Assembly (NCBI RefSeq): GCF_001434535.1
Contig: NZ_AYYW01000025.1
Coordinates: 49,260 to 113,259, forward strand
Origin: Ligilactobacillus animalis KCTC 3501 = DSM 20602
GTDB taxonomy: Bacteria > Bacillota > Bacilli > Lactobacillales > Lactobacillaceae
Reading direction: 5' to 3'
DNA length: 64,000 bases
Positions 1-8,380 of the stretch are shown here, one piece after another. Below the pieces are notes generated by a model that was given only the letters and a program-made list of their open reading frames with translations, did no database searches and was not told the DNA's origin. Numbering within the stretch: position 1 is the stretch's first letter; every line of letters starts with the position of its first letter. The translations under genes were made by a program, and so were the position numbers.

Positions 1-119
1 TTGTCGAAAATCAGGCGGATCGTAATTACGTTTTAGACTTGATCGAAGACCGTTTAGTCACTCTAGGCAACTTAAGTGCTAAACAAGCTGAGAAATTAAA
101 ACAAGCACGTCATGCCTAA
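1..119 (+). CDS. C-terminal end of an unidentified protein (partial)
   Basis: The frame beginning at base 3 is open from the window edge to a TAA stop at 117-119 and encodes a 38-residue tail with an acidic part (DLIEDRLVTL) and a basic end (KLKQARHA). A perfect hairpin terminator follows at once, so this is most likely the true 3' end of a rightward gene that converges on rny. I do not recognise the family from so short a tail. Confidence 0.5.
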   Translation, partial: VENQADRNYVLDLIEDRLVTLGNLSAKQAEKLKQARHA

Positions 120-120
120 T

Positions 121-158
121 AAAAAAGCTGTAGCCCTGATCGGACTACAGCTTTTTTG
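121..158. terminator. Bidirectional intrinsic terminator
   Basis: A perfect 13-bp stem (121-133 with 145-157) closes an 11-nt loop. It starts with six A and ends with six T, so it can stop the rightward partial gene and the leftward rny transcript. Confidence 0.85.
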
Positions 159-176
159 ATACAATTGCTAAAACCA

Positions 177-1727
177 TTACTTAGCATATTCGACCGCCCG
201 TGTTTCACGAATAACGGTAACTTTGATATGCCCTGGATATTCAAGTTCTTCTTCGATCTTATTTCGAATATCACGTGCTAAAACAGTTGCCTCAAGGTCG
301 TTGACCTCATTTGGTTTAACGATGATCCGAACTTCACGCCCGGCTTGGATCGCATAGCTCTTCTTCACACCTTCAAATTCATTAGAGATATTCTCCAATT
401 TTTCAAGACGGTGAATGTAGTTTTCTAACGATTCACTTCGAGCACCTGGACGTGCGGCTGAAACAGCATCGGCTGCCGCAACTAAAACTGCGATCGTTGA
501 TTTCGGTGCTACATCACCGTGGTGGGATGCGATCGTATTGACAACAACATCGTTTTCTTTATATTTCTTCGCCAATTCTACCCCGATCTCAACGTGCGAG
601 CCGTCAACTTCATGATCGACTGCCTTTCCGATATCGTGTAGTAAACCTGCGCGTTTCGCTATTGTAACGTCTTCACCTAACTCAGCCGCAAGGACCCCTG
701 TGATCTTAGCAACTTCGATCGAATGATCCAATACGTTTTGACCATAACTTGTCCGATAATTCAATCGTCCGACCGTCTTGATCAAATCTGGGTGCATTGA
801 ATGGATCCCAAGATCAAAGATAGCTTCTTCACCAGTCTGGCGGATCCGGCTATCCATTTCCTTAGTGGCCTTTTCGACCATTTCCTCGATGCGTGCCGGA
901 TGGATCCGACCATCTTGGATCAATTTCTCTAAGGCCATTTTGGCGATCTCGCGTCTTACCGGATCAAAACCACTCAAAACGACAGCTTCAGGCGTATCAT
1001 CAATGATCAGATCGATCCCTGTCAAAGTTTCAAGTGTGCGAATATTCCGCCCTTCACGCCCGATGATGCGGCCTTTCATCTCATCATTTGGTAAGTTAAC
1101 GACTGAGACGGTGGTTTCGGAGACCATATCAGCTGCGCTACGTTGGATAGCCTGTGCGATCAAACTCTTAGCCTTTTTATCAGCTGTAGCTTGAGCTTGA
1201 GCTTCACTTTCCTTGATCATCACAGCTAATTCATAATTCAAACTGTTACGCGTCTCTTTAAGAATAAGCTCCTTAGCTTGGTCTTTTGTCAAAGCGGCGA
1301 TTTCTTCCAGCTTATCTTTTTGTTTTTGTTCAAGCGAAGCGACTTCTTTGCTCTTTGCATCTAATCTTTGTTGCTCAGCACTCAACTGATCTTCTTTTTG
1401 TGTGAGTGCTTGTTCGCGTTTGTCTAAGACCGAATCCTTGCGATCAAGGTTCTCCTCTCTTTTCAACAAACGATTTTCTTGTTTCTGAACTTCAAAGCGT
1501 CTCTCTTTCAATTCGCCTTCGACTTCTTTACGGTAGCGATGACTTTCATCTTTTGCTTCCAGTAAAGCCTCTTTTTTGGCACTAGCAATAATACCTTTGG
1601 CCGTTTGAGTTGCGGCATCTAGCGATTGTTCATAACTACGCTTTCGATAAAAGATTCCTAAAGCAAAACCTAGCACTAAAGTCAAAACAGCGATTGCGAG
1701 GATGGCACTAATAACAGTATAGTTCAA
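177..1727 (-). CDS. rny: Ribonuclease Y
   Basis: RNase Y is a membrane-anchored endoribonuclease that starts decay of many mRNAs in Firmicutes. The 516-residue protein has the full family layout: an N-terminal membrane helix (about residues 4-27), a long charged coiled coil (about 30-200), a KH domain with [12 protein letters not shown], and an HD phosphohydrolase domain with the motif [12 protein letters not shown]. Length matches the usual 515-520 residues. The start is TTG at 1725-1727, preceded by a GGAGGTG ribosome site six bases upstream. It lies downstream of recA in the same direction, but recA has its own terminator at 1866-1901, so rny probably has a separate promoter in the 130-bp gap. 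Identification is secure. Confidence 0.97.
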   Translation of the reverse strand: MNYTVISAILAIAVLTLVLGFALGIFYRKRSYEQSLDAATQTAKGIIASAKKEALLEAKDESHRYRKEVEGELKERRFEVQKQENRLLKREENLDRKDSVLDKREQALTQKEDQLSAEQQRLDAKSKEVASLEQKQKDKLEEIAALTKDQAKELILKETRNSLNYELAVMIKESEAQAQATADKKAKSLIAQAIQRSAADMVSETTVSVVNLPNDEMKGRIIGREGRNIRTLETLTGIDLIIDDTPEAVVLSGFDPVRREIAKMALEKLIQDGRIHPARIEEMVEKATKEMDSRIRQTGEEAIFDLGIHSMHPDLIKTVGRLNYRTSYGQNVLDHSIEVAKITGVLAAELGEDVTIAKRAGLLHDIGKAVDHEVDGSHVEIGVELAKKYKENDVVVNTIASHHGDVAPKSTIAVLVAAADAVSAARPGARSESLENYIHRLEKLENISNEFEGVKKSYAIQAGREVRIIVKPNEVNDLEATVLARDIRNKIEEELEYPGHIKVTVIRETRAVEYAK

Positions 1728-1865
1728 GTTTGCACCTCCGCGATCTATTTTATCGTGGTAAATCGACGGCTTAGGTCTAATTTACACACAATAATATTTT
1801 AATGTTTAATGTTGGTAAATGTCAATCATTATCAGTCTGTTTGACCTTTTATCTAAAAAGTGTCG

Positions 1866-1901
1866 CAAAAAAAGAGTAGCCTTAGCAAACGGCTACTCTT
1901 T
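1866..1901 (-). terminator. recA terminator
   Basis: AAAGAGTAGCC (1871-1881) pairs with GGCTACTCTTT (1891-1901). The run of A at 1867-1873 becomes the T tract on the minus strand, just past the recA stop. Confidence 0.85.
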
Positions 1902-1906
1902 AAAGT

Positions 1907-3013
1907 TTATTTGTCGTCTTTACCTAAGTCCAAACTGACCGGCTTGTTAGTTGCTTTTTTATCAACTTTAGCCGCTTCTTTTTCCTTAGCTTTTTGTTCT
2001 TTTTCGAGTGCTTTCTTCTCTTTTTGTGTGAGCGTTGGCGTATCACGAACCTTTTGGGTGATCTCGTCGGCCACTTCTGGATGTTCACTCAAGTAAGCCT
2101 TTGTCTTTTCACGGCCTTGACCGATATGGCTACCACCATAAGAGAACCATGACCCGCTCTTTTCGATGATATCTTTTTCAACTGCTAAGTCGATCAATTC
2201 ACCCATCTTCGAGATCCCTTCACCATACATGATATCGACTTCTGCCGTTCTAAATGGTGGTGCGACCTTGTTTTTCACAACTTTGATCCGTGTCCGGTTA
2301 CCTAAAACATCTGAACCATCTTTGATCTGTTCAGCACGCCGAACTTCCAAACGGATCGTCGAATAAAACTTAAGCGCACGTCCACCAGGGGTCGTTTCTG
2401 GATTACCAAACATCACTCCGACTTTTTCACGGATCTGGTTGATAAACAAAGCGATCGTCTTAGTCTTGTTGATCGTACCTGAAAGTTTACGTAAAGCTTG
2501 AGACATCAAACGTGCTTGTAACCCAACGTGTGAATCACCCATCTCACCTTCGATCTCAGCCTTAGGAACTAAAGCTGCTACGGAGTCAATGACCACGATA
2601 TCTACCGCCCCAGAAGAGACCAAAGCATCTGCGATCTGTAGCCCTTCTTCACCAGTACCAGGTTGGGAGAGTAACAAGTCATCGATGTTAACGCCCAAAG
2701 CTGTCGCATAAGCAGGATCAAGCGCATTTTCCGCATCGATATAGGCAGCTAGGCCGCCTTGTTTTTGAACTTCAGCCACAGCTTGCAAGGCAACTGTTGT
2801 CTTACCAGAACTTTCAGGGCCATAGATCTCTACGATACGTCCCCGTGGGAAACCACCTACTCCCAAAGCTTCATCAAGGGCCAATGAACCACTTGGAACA
2901 GTTGAGATCTGGGTATCAGCCTTTTCACCCATCTTCATGATGGCACCTTTACCGAAATCTTTTTCGATCTTCTTGAGCGCTTTGTCTAAAGCAACTTGTC
3001 TTTCGTCAGCCAA
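1907..3013 (-). CDS. recA: Recombinase RecA
   Basis: RecA polymerises on single-stranded DNA, catalyses strand exchange and triggers LexA self-cleavage. The 368-residue product carries the Walker A motif GPESSGKTT near residue 66, the DNA-binding loops (MSQALRKL and [14 protein letters not shown]) and the conserved [11 protein letters not shown] segment. It ends in a lysine/glutamate-rich tail, longer than in B. subtilis but common in lactobacilli. The start is TTG (3011-3013) behind GGAGGAG. A promoter with an adjacent LexA box sits upstream, so it is SOS-inducible. cinA, which often lies between pgsA and recA in this family, is absent here. Confidence 0.98.
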   Translation of the reverse strand: MADERQVALDKALKKIEKDFGKGAIMKMGEKADTQISTVPSGSLALDEALGVGGFPRGRIVEIYGPESSGKTTVALQAVAEVQKQGGLAAYIDAENALDPAYATALGVNIDDLLLSQPGTGEEGLQIADALVSSGAVDIVVIDSVAALVPKAEIEGEMGDSHVGLQARLMSQALRKLSGTINKTKTIALFINQIREKVGVMFGNPETTPGGRALKFYSTIRLEVRRAEQIKDGSDVLGNRTRIKVVKNKVAPPFRTAEVDIMYGEGISKMGELIDLAVEKDIIEKSGSWFSYGGSHIGQGREKTKAYLSEHPEVADEITQKVRDTPTLTQKEKKALEKEQKAKEKEAAKVDKKATNKPVSLDLGKDDK

Positions 3014-3086
3014 ATTTACTCCTCCTCTTTGTCATCTACTCACAAAGAACGTTTCCTAATCTACGTTCAATTACTCTGTACCATAT

Positions 3087-3137
3087 ATCATACTTATTTT
3101 TTTCAAAAAAAGCAAGCATTTTGCGAACTAATGTTTG
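3087..3137 (-). promoter_or_regulatory. recA promoter with LexA (SOS) box
   Basis: On the minus strand, TTGCTT (3110-3115) and TATGAT (3087-3092) are separated by 17 bases. CGAACTAATGTTTG at 3124-3137 fits the Gram-positive LexA/DinR box CGAAC-N4-GTTCG with one mismatch and lies eight bases upstream of the -35 element. Confidence 0.8.
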
Positions 3138-3189
3138 ATATATTTTAACCTCACTTTAAAGATACGCAAATCACTTAGATTTCTATGCA

Positions 3190-3226
3190 AATAAATAGAC
3201 TACTTCACAACTGAAGTAGTCTATCA
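3190..3226 (-). terminator. pgsA downstream hairpin
   Basis: A 13-bp perfect stem (3195-3207 with 3212-3224) lies six bases after the pgsA stop. The minus-strand tail after it is T-rich but broken (TTATTTGC), so termination may be partial. Confidence 0.6.
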
Positions 3227-3229
3227 TTT

Positions 3230-3817
3230 TTAATCGTTAAAAGAATCGGCAAAAATACTTCTACTCTTCCAAAAATAATCCAACCCTGAATATACTGTAA
3301 AGAATAAGCAGATATACAATAAGATCTCGCCGATCATGATATTTGCATTGATAAAGAAAACATTATTCAAATACAAGAACAAGATCGCAAACATTTGTGT
3401 CATCGTTTTGATCTTACCTGGGAGTTCAGCCGCCATGACTTTACCATCATTTTCAACGATGATCAAGCGCAAACCAGTTACGGCCAATTCACGGCAAACA
3501 ATGATCGAAGCCACCCATGCTGGGACTTTTCCCATCTGCACCAAGATGATAAATGCGGTCATTACTAACATCTTATCGGCTAAAGGATCAGCAAATTTGC
3601 CAAAGTTGGTAACTAATTTTTGCTTACGTGCGATCTGACCATCCGCAAAATCCGTGATCGAAGCGACGGCAAAGATCAGCGCTCCGAGCAATTGTGTGGC
3701 CGGGATAACAGTCCCAGCTAAGACCACCTCGCCCCAATCAAGTGGCAATAGCAGAACTAACATGAAGATCGGGATCAAAATGATCCGTAAAACTGTCAAT
3801 TTATTAGGTAAATTCAT
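3230..3817 (-). CDS. pgsA: CDP-diacylglycerol-glycerol-3-phosphate 3-phosphatidyltransferase
   Basis: PgsA condenses CDP-diacylglycerol with glycerol-3-phosphate to phosphatidylglycerol phosphate, the committed step to phosphatidylglycerol and cardiolipin in the membrane. The 195-residue protein is hydrophobic with about five membrane segments and shows the CDP-alcohol phosphotransferase signature D-x2-DG-x2-AR...G-x3-D-x3-D as DFADGQIAR followed by GKFADPLAD. It is the last gene of the ymfF-ymfH-ymfI-rodZ-pgsA series, a conserved Firmicute neighbourhood. The start at ATG 3815-3817 has only a weak AGTAGAAA ribosome site, so translation may depend on upstream transcription. Confidence 0.95.
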   Translation of the reverse strand: MNLPNKLTVLRIILIPIFMLVLLLPLDWGEVVLAGTVIPATQLLGALIFAVASITDFADGQIARKQKLVTNFGKFADPLADKMLVMTAFIILVQMGKVPAWVASIIVCRELAVTGLRLIIVENDGKVMAAELPGKIKTMTQMFAILFLYLNNVFFINANIMIGEILLYICLFFTVYSGLDYFWKSRSIFADSFND

Positions 3818-3924
3818 AATTTTCTACTGTGTTGGCGGAAAAGTTTCATACTTTGAGAAGCGCACAGTTTCCTTTCTTAGATTTACTTATGCTTTGGCAT
3901 CCGCCTTTTTCTGCCATACTACTT

Positions 3925-4857
3925 TTATTGTGCCGTTGTTTGTGCAACGTTCAATGTGATCGTACGTACAGTCAATGTCTCGTTTTCTTTCAAGAAATCA
4001 AATTTCTTACCGTTGATCTTGATCGAGGTTGCCTTTGAGTTTCCTAAATTCAACGTGATCGTTGTTGTATTTTCAGGGATCTTAATTGTTTGTGTAGCAT
4101 TATCAGCACTAAGCGTTCCTTGCCATACTTGAACTCCATTAGCTGAAACAGCATTCCAAGCTGTTGCGCCATCAGAAACTGACATTTCGATCTTATTTGT
4201 AGCTGGCGCATTTTCTAGATCATATACGAAAGCTGAACCCGCAGCTGAAGTGTTAGTGATCTTTTGCTTAGTTGCCTTTTTAGATTCTTTCTTAGCTTTT
4301 GTACTTGAGCTTTCTTTTTTAGATGTGCTACTACTACTTTCACTACTTGAAGATTTTTCCTTTGAACTACTGCTCTTAGCAGAACTTTCGGAAGAAACTG
4401 AGACGCTTTGGCTGTTATCCGCGATTTGGGTACTGCTATTACGGTCACGATCCCCCCAAGCAAAGATGTAGATCGTCCCTAAGATCGCAACTACGATGAC
4501 TACGATGATGATCGTTGGTAAATAACGGATCAAACCTGCCAGGATTGGTGACATAGTTTTTTCTTCTTCTTCGCGCTTGACGGCTTCGGTGCGTGTCGTT
4601 GCTTCTGTTTCTTCTTTTGGCTTTGGTGCGTTATTTTCATCTAGCTTGACTAGCAACTCTTCTGGATCGATCCCCACAGTTTCGGCATATTGCTTGATAA
4701 AAGCTCGCACATAAAATTTACCTGGTAATGCCGCAAAATCACCGTCTTCGATCGCGATCAAATAACGTTTTTGGATCTTGGTCGTTTGTTGCAAGTCATC
4801 TAGTGTCAAACCTTTTTCTTTACGTGCTTCTTTTAAAATTGTTCCAATATCTGTCAT
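3925..4857 (-). CDS. rodZ: RodZ-like cell-shape protein with N-terminal HTH
   Basis: RodZ homologues link the elongation machinery to the membrane and help set cell width. The 310-residue protein has an HTH_25 domain at residues 1-70 (ILKEARKEKGLTLDDL, then LPGKFYVRAFIKQYA), one membrane helix at about 112-135, a long Ser/Lys linker (about 145-200) and a C-terminal DUF4115-type beta domain. This layout is that of the cytoplasmic HTH, single-span and extracellular domain of RodZ (YmfM in B. subtilis). It lies between ymfI and pgsA, as in B. subtilis. The serine-rich linker is low-complexity and probably variable between strains. Confidence 0.88.
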   Translation of the reverse strand: MTDIGTILKEARKEKGLTLDDLQQTTKIQKRYLIAIEDGDFAALPGKFYVRAFIKQYAETVGIDPEELLVKLDENNAPKPKEETEATTRTEAVKREEEEKTMSPILAGLIRYLPTIIIVVIVVAILGTIYIFAWGDRDRNSSTQIADNSQSVSVSSESSAKSSSSKEKSSSSESSSSTSKKESSSTKAKKESKKATKQKITNTSAAGSAFVYDLENAPATNKIEMSVSDGATAWNAVSANGVQVWQGTLSADNATQTIKIPENTTTITLNLGNSKATSIKINGKKFDFLKENETLTVRTITLNVAQTTAQ

Positions 4858-4896
4858 TTTATCTAATTTCTCCGTCTCTTTTTTAGATTCTATCGT

Positions 4897-5625
4897 CTAC
4901 ACGAGCCAACCACCGGTCACATAAAGTGTCTGACCCGTTAAATAACTAGCTTTAGGGGCTAACAACATTTTTACGAAATAACTTATCTCACTTGGCTGAG
5001 CAAAGCGACCACTTGGGATCTCTTCTTCGACTGCTTGCCGTTCACTACCAGAAAACATCTGATTCATCTGCGTATCTATCGCTCCAGGTGCGATCGTATT
5101 GACTGTGATCCCCAAAGAGGCGACTTCCTTACTATAAGCTTTGCAAAAAGCACTTTGCGCCCCTTTTACCGTACTATAACCGACCTCTAAAGCACTACCA
5201 GCTCCACCATAGACCGAACCGATAAACACGATCCGTGCCGCTTGACTGCGAGCTAATTTAGCTTCGAGCGACGCGATCAAACGCAACGGGCTCTGCAATT
5301 GCATCGCTAGAATTTGATCAAAAGCTTGCGGTTCTTGTTGACTAAATAGACCATATTCAGTCGTTCCTTGCGCAAAGATCAATGCATCTAGACTACCAAA
5401 GATCTGGGAAGCTACTTGGGGCATCGTGTCTGGCGCTGTAAGATCAGCTTGGAGTGCTAAAAAATCTTGCTTGGGATAATTCTTCGCTAGTTCTATTACT
5501 AGATCATCCACACGCGTTTGATTGTGATAGTAATGTAAATATAACGACCAGCCATCAGCAGCTAAGTCTTTGGCTATTTGGTGACCTAGATCACCTGAGG
5601 CTCCACAGAGCAAAGCCCATTTCAT
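4897..5625 (-). CDS. ymfI: SDR-family oxidoreductase, YmfI-type (EF-P 5-aminopentanone reductase)
   Basis: This 242-residue short-chain dehydrogenase has a Rossmann N-terminus (CGASGDLGHQIA), a catalytic serine in FIGSVYGG and the YSTVK catalytic pair. By family and position between ymfH and rodZ it corresponds to B. subtilis YmfI, which reduces the 5-aminopentanone group on elongation factor P. The ATG start (5623-5625) overlaps the ymfH stop by four bases (ATGA), so the genes are translationally coupled. The NAD-binding glycines differ slightly from the TGxxxGIG norm. The EF-P role is inferred from orthology; the SDR assignment is certain. Confidence 0.85.
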   Translation of the reverse strand: MKWALLCGASGDLGHQIAKDLAADGWSLYLHYYHNQTRVDDLVIELAKNYPKQDFLALQADLTAPDTMPQVASQIFGSLDALIFAQGTTEYGLFSQQEPQAFDQILAMQLQSPLRLIASLEAKLARSQAARIVFIGSVYGGAGSALEVGYSTVKGAQSAFCKAYSKEVASLGITVNTIAPGAIDTQMNQMFSGSERQAVEEEIPSGRFAQPSEISYFVKMLLAPKASYLTGQTLYVTGGWLV

Positions 5626-6929
5626 TGATCTTCATCTTCTTTCGGGAGAATTTGGTAAACACTGATCGCCTCTGAACGTAAGAACTGTTTGGCAACAGCT
5701 CTGATATCATCTAAAGTCAATTGTTCTAAAAGCGCTCCAACATCAAATAAGGTCGCACTTTCAAATAGATCAGCTTCATAACGATTAGCGATACTCTCTA
5801 ATGAATTCATTGCTTGGATGTTTCGTCCGATCAGCTCACGTTTGGCTAACTCGAAAGCAGATCCTTTATCTTCTAAAAACCCTAACGCGTGCTCAGCGAT
5901 ATCGATCACAGCATTGGATAGTTCTTGCGGTTTATTGGTATCACCTGAGATCGTAGCAAAATGAAAACCACGTTCTAAAGAAAAATCATAACCAAAACTA
6001 TCATCCAAGACACCTGCATCATAAAGTTCTAAGTATTTATCTGAAGTTTCGCTGTAAAGTAAATACAATAATAATTCGACTGCTAGCTTATACCGCAAGC
6101 CTGCCCGACCAGCTGGGACTTGATCTAATCCCTTGATCCCAATGATCGTTTTAGGGCGCTGGATCTCCAATTCAGTCATGCGATAAGGGATGATATCCTT
6201 ACCCTCGTGATCAAAAAATTCTTCGGCACGCTTGATCGGCTCAGCACTTGGAAATTCCTTGGCTGCTTGATTTTCTTTGATCAACTCGAGCATCGCTTCA
6301 ACTTCAAAATTTCCGACTAAGAAGAGATCCATGTTACTTGGCTGATAAAAAGTCTTGTAACAATCATAAAGATCTTGGGCAGTGATCTTATTGATCGAAT
6401 CAACTGTCCCAGCGATATCGACACTTAATGAATTTTTAGGATAAAGGTTTTCGATGATCCCAAAATACAAACGCCAATTGGAGTCATCATCATACATTTT
6501 GATCTCTTGACCAATGATCCCCTTTTCTTTTTCAACTGTTTTTTCCGAAAAATATGGCGCTTGCACGAAATCCAATAACGTCGTCACACACTTAGCAACA
6601 TTGTGTGTCGTTTGAAACAGATAACTCGTACGCGTAAAACTGGTAAAGGCATTGGCATCAGCCCCATATCTACCAAATAGTTCAAAGGCATCGTGATCTT
6701 CTTTTTCGAATAATTTATGTTCCAAAAAGTGGGCGATCCCGTCAGGAAAACGGCGAACTTCAGTCTCACCCAAAGGAACAAATTCGTTATCAACTGAGCC
6801 ATAGTCAGTCGTCAAGATCCCATAAGTCTTATGAAAATCTGCTCGAGGCAAGAAATTGACTTTCAGCCCATTATCCAAAGTAGCAGTATAAAGCGTCTCG
6901 CCAAATTGCGGATAACTATTGATCTCCAC
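5622..6929 (-). CDS. ymfH: M16-family zinc metallopeptidase YmfH
   Basis: This 435-residue protein belongs to the insulysin/mitochondrial-processing-peptidase family. It keeps the inverted zinc motif HxxEH (HFLEHKLFE, about residue 67) and the downstream glutamate region (VEKEKGIIGQEI), so it should be the catalytic partner of the pair. The start is GTG at 6927-6929 and overlaps the ymfF stop by one base. In the Firmicute ymfFHI operon the two M16 proteins are thought to act together on peptides; the substrate is not known. A membrane or export signal is absent, so it is probably cytoplasmic. Confidence 0.9.
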   Translation of the reverse strand: MEINSYPQFGETLYTATLDNGLKVNFLPRADFHKTYGILTTDYGSVDNEFVPLGETEVRRFPDGIAHFLEHKLFEKEDHDAFELFGRYGADANAFTSFTRTSYLFQTTHNVAKCVTTLLDFVQAPYFSEKTVEKEKGIIGQEIKMYDDDSNWRLYFGIIENLYPKNSLSVDIAGTVDSINKITAQDLYDCYKTFYQPSNMDLFLVGNFEVEAMLELIKENQAAKEFPSAEPIKRAEEFFDHEGKDIIPYRMTELEIQRPKTIIGIKGLDQVPAGRAGLRYKLAVELLLYLLYSETSDKYLELYDAGVLDDSFGYDFSLERGFHFATISGDTNKPQELSNAVIDIAEHALGFLEDKGSAFELAKRELIGRNIQAMNSLESIANRYEADLFESATLFDVGALLEQLTLDDIRAVAKQFLRSEAISVYQILPKEDEDQ

Positions 6930-8191
6930 TAAATATGCCCCCCATCTAAGAAAAATACGGCTTGAAGCTCAGCTAAATCAGCCACCTCTACCACATCTTG
7001 AGCCGAAACTCGGTTGATCTTTTCGATCCAGGTCGCTGGTGTTTCTGGCACTTGGCTCAAGATATCTAACTGACTACGTGTGATCGCCGTCATTTGATTA
7101 TCCAAACGGCTCTCATAACCGTTGATCAAATTTAGTTTGATATTTTCTAATTCAGCTTCACTGAATTTACATGCAGCTAAGTCAGCAACTTGTTGTTTGA
7201 TCAAGCTGTAGGCTTTTTCCTTGTCACTTGTCTTGATCCCTGTTTGGATCAAGAGCAATTGCCGGAAAGGATCAAAATTACTACTTGCATAGTAAGCCAG
7301 ACTTTCCTTTTCTCGTACATTAGCAAATAATTTAGACTGTGGTGAGCCCCCCAACAAAGCATTGAAAACTACCGCAGCATAGTGTTTGTCCGTGCGATAA
7401 GCGGTCGGCAAGCGATAAGCTAAGTCTAGCTTACTTTGATTTAAAGTCTGCTTTTCGACCACTTCAACTACTTCAGCTCGTGCTGGCTGTTGATAACCAA
7501 GCTTGTCGAGCGCAGTCATTCTTTTGCCAAAAGGTAAGGTGAGCGCCTTAGCCTCAACTTCGGCTTCCGCGACATCTCCTGACACAAAGATCTGGATCTG
7601 ATCATTTTGAAGCATTTCCAAATAATAAGCATAGAGTTCAGCTGCCGTAACTGGAGCTAGATCCTCCACTGTGCCGTAGTTAGCGGCTTGTTGGATCGTA
7701 TCCTCAAAATAGATCTTTTGCAATTCTAACGCCGCATAGGACTGCTTATTATCTTTGACTGCTTCGATATAAGCGGTCAAATTAAGCTTTTGCCGTTCAA
7801 AAGTCGTTTCATCAAAGGCCCCATCATTAGCTAATGGTGCAAAGATCAATTCTTTTAAAAATGAGAAAACTTGGCCTAATAAATCTTCGGGATGCAAAAG
7901 ATAGTTATCATTTACACAATTCAAAACAAAATTTAGAATATGTACTTGCCCACGACGACTGACTGTTGTACCAAAACTTGCTCCATACATCTTGGAAAGC
8001 TCTAAGGCAACCGCTTTTTGCGTCGGATAAGCTTGACTACTCGTTTCTAAAATATTAGCTAATAGCGTTCGCATAACGAGTTCTTTGCGATCTGTCAACT
8101 CTTTTAAAAATGAGATCACGACTCGTGTTGTCTTGAACTGTTGTGTAGGGATCACATTCAACATGACCCCCGCATTGATTTCTTTTTGCAC
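6929..8191 (-). CDS. ymfF: M16-family peptidase homologue YmfF (no zinc motif)
   Basis: The first gene of the operon encodes a 420-residue M16 homologue. Where YmfH has HxxEH, this protein reads ANILETSSQAYP, so the zinc ligands and general base are missing; it is probably a non-catalytic subunit that completes the clam-shell of YmfH, as in two-subunit M16 enzymes. The start is GTG (8189-8191) with GGGGAA seven bases upstream. A strong promoter (8266-8294) drives the operon. The non-catalytic role is inference from the missing residues. Confidence 0.88.
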   Translation of the reverse strand: MQKEINAGVMLNVIPTQQFKTTRVVISFLKELTDRKELVMRTLLANILETSSQAYPTQKAVALELSKMYGASFGTTVSRRGQVHILNFVLNCVNDNYLLHPEDLLGQVFSFLKELIFAPLANDGAFDETTFERQKLNLTAYIEAVKDNKQSYAALELQKIYFEDTIQQAANYGTVEDLAPVTAAELYAYYLEMLQNDQIQIFVSGDVAEAEVEAKALTLPFGKRMTALDKLGYQQPARAEVVEVVEKQTLNQSKLDLAYRLPTAYRTDKHYAAVVFNALLGGSPQSKLFANVREKESLAYYASSNFDPFRQLLLIQTGIKTSDKEKAYSLIKQQVADLAACKFSEAELENIKLNLINGYESRLDNQMTAITRSQLDILSQVPETPATWIEKINRVSAQDVVEVADLAELQAVFFLDGGHI

Positions 8192-8265
8192 TAACAGTTC
8201 CCCCTTCGATATGTTACTGATATATTTCTAGTTGTTTGGTCAAATAGTTTATATACTCTCTAACT

Positions 8266-8294
8266 ATGATAAGGTAAAAGCCCCGTATTGACAA
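8266..8294 (-). promoter_or_regulatory. Promoter of the ymfF-ymfH-ymfI-rodZ-pgsA operon
   Basis: On the minus strand TTGTCA (8289-8294) is followed after 17 bases by TATCAT (8266-8271), about 75 bases before the ymfF start. Confidence 0.7.
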
Positions 8295-8342
8295 GTTTCA
8301 ATCACAAGGTTTTCCTTTAAAAAAATAAATTTTATTTCCACT

Positions 8343-8370
8343 AAAAAAGCTCGTCTAGATCAGACGAGCA
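8343..8370 (-). terminator. ftsK terminator
   Basis: GCTCGTCT (8349-8356) pairs with AGACGAGC (8362-8369); the six A at 8343-8348 give the minus-strand T tract. It lies just after the ftsK stop. Confidence 0.85.
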
Positions 8371-8380
8371 AAAAGTGCGA

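Noticed and set aside
4250..4471. Plus-strand hydrophobic frame opposite the rodZ linker
   Set aside because: Leucine-rich translation is the mirror of the Ser/Lys linker of rodZ on the other strand.
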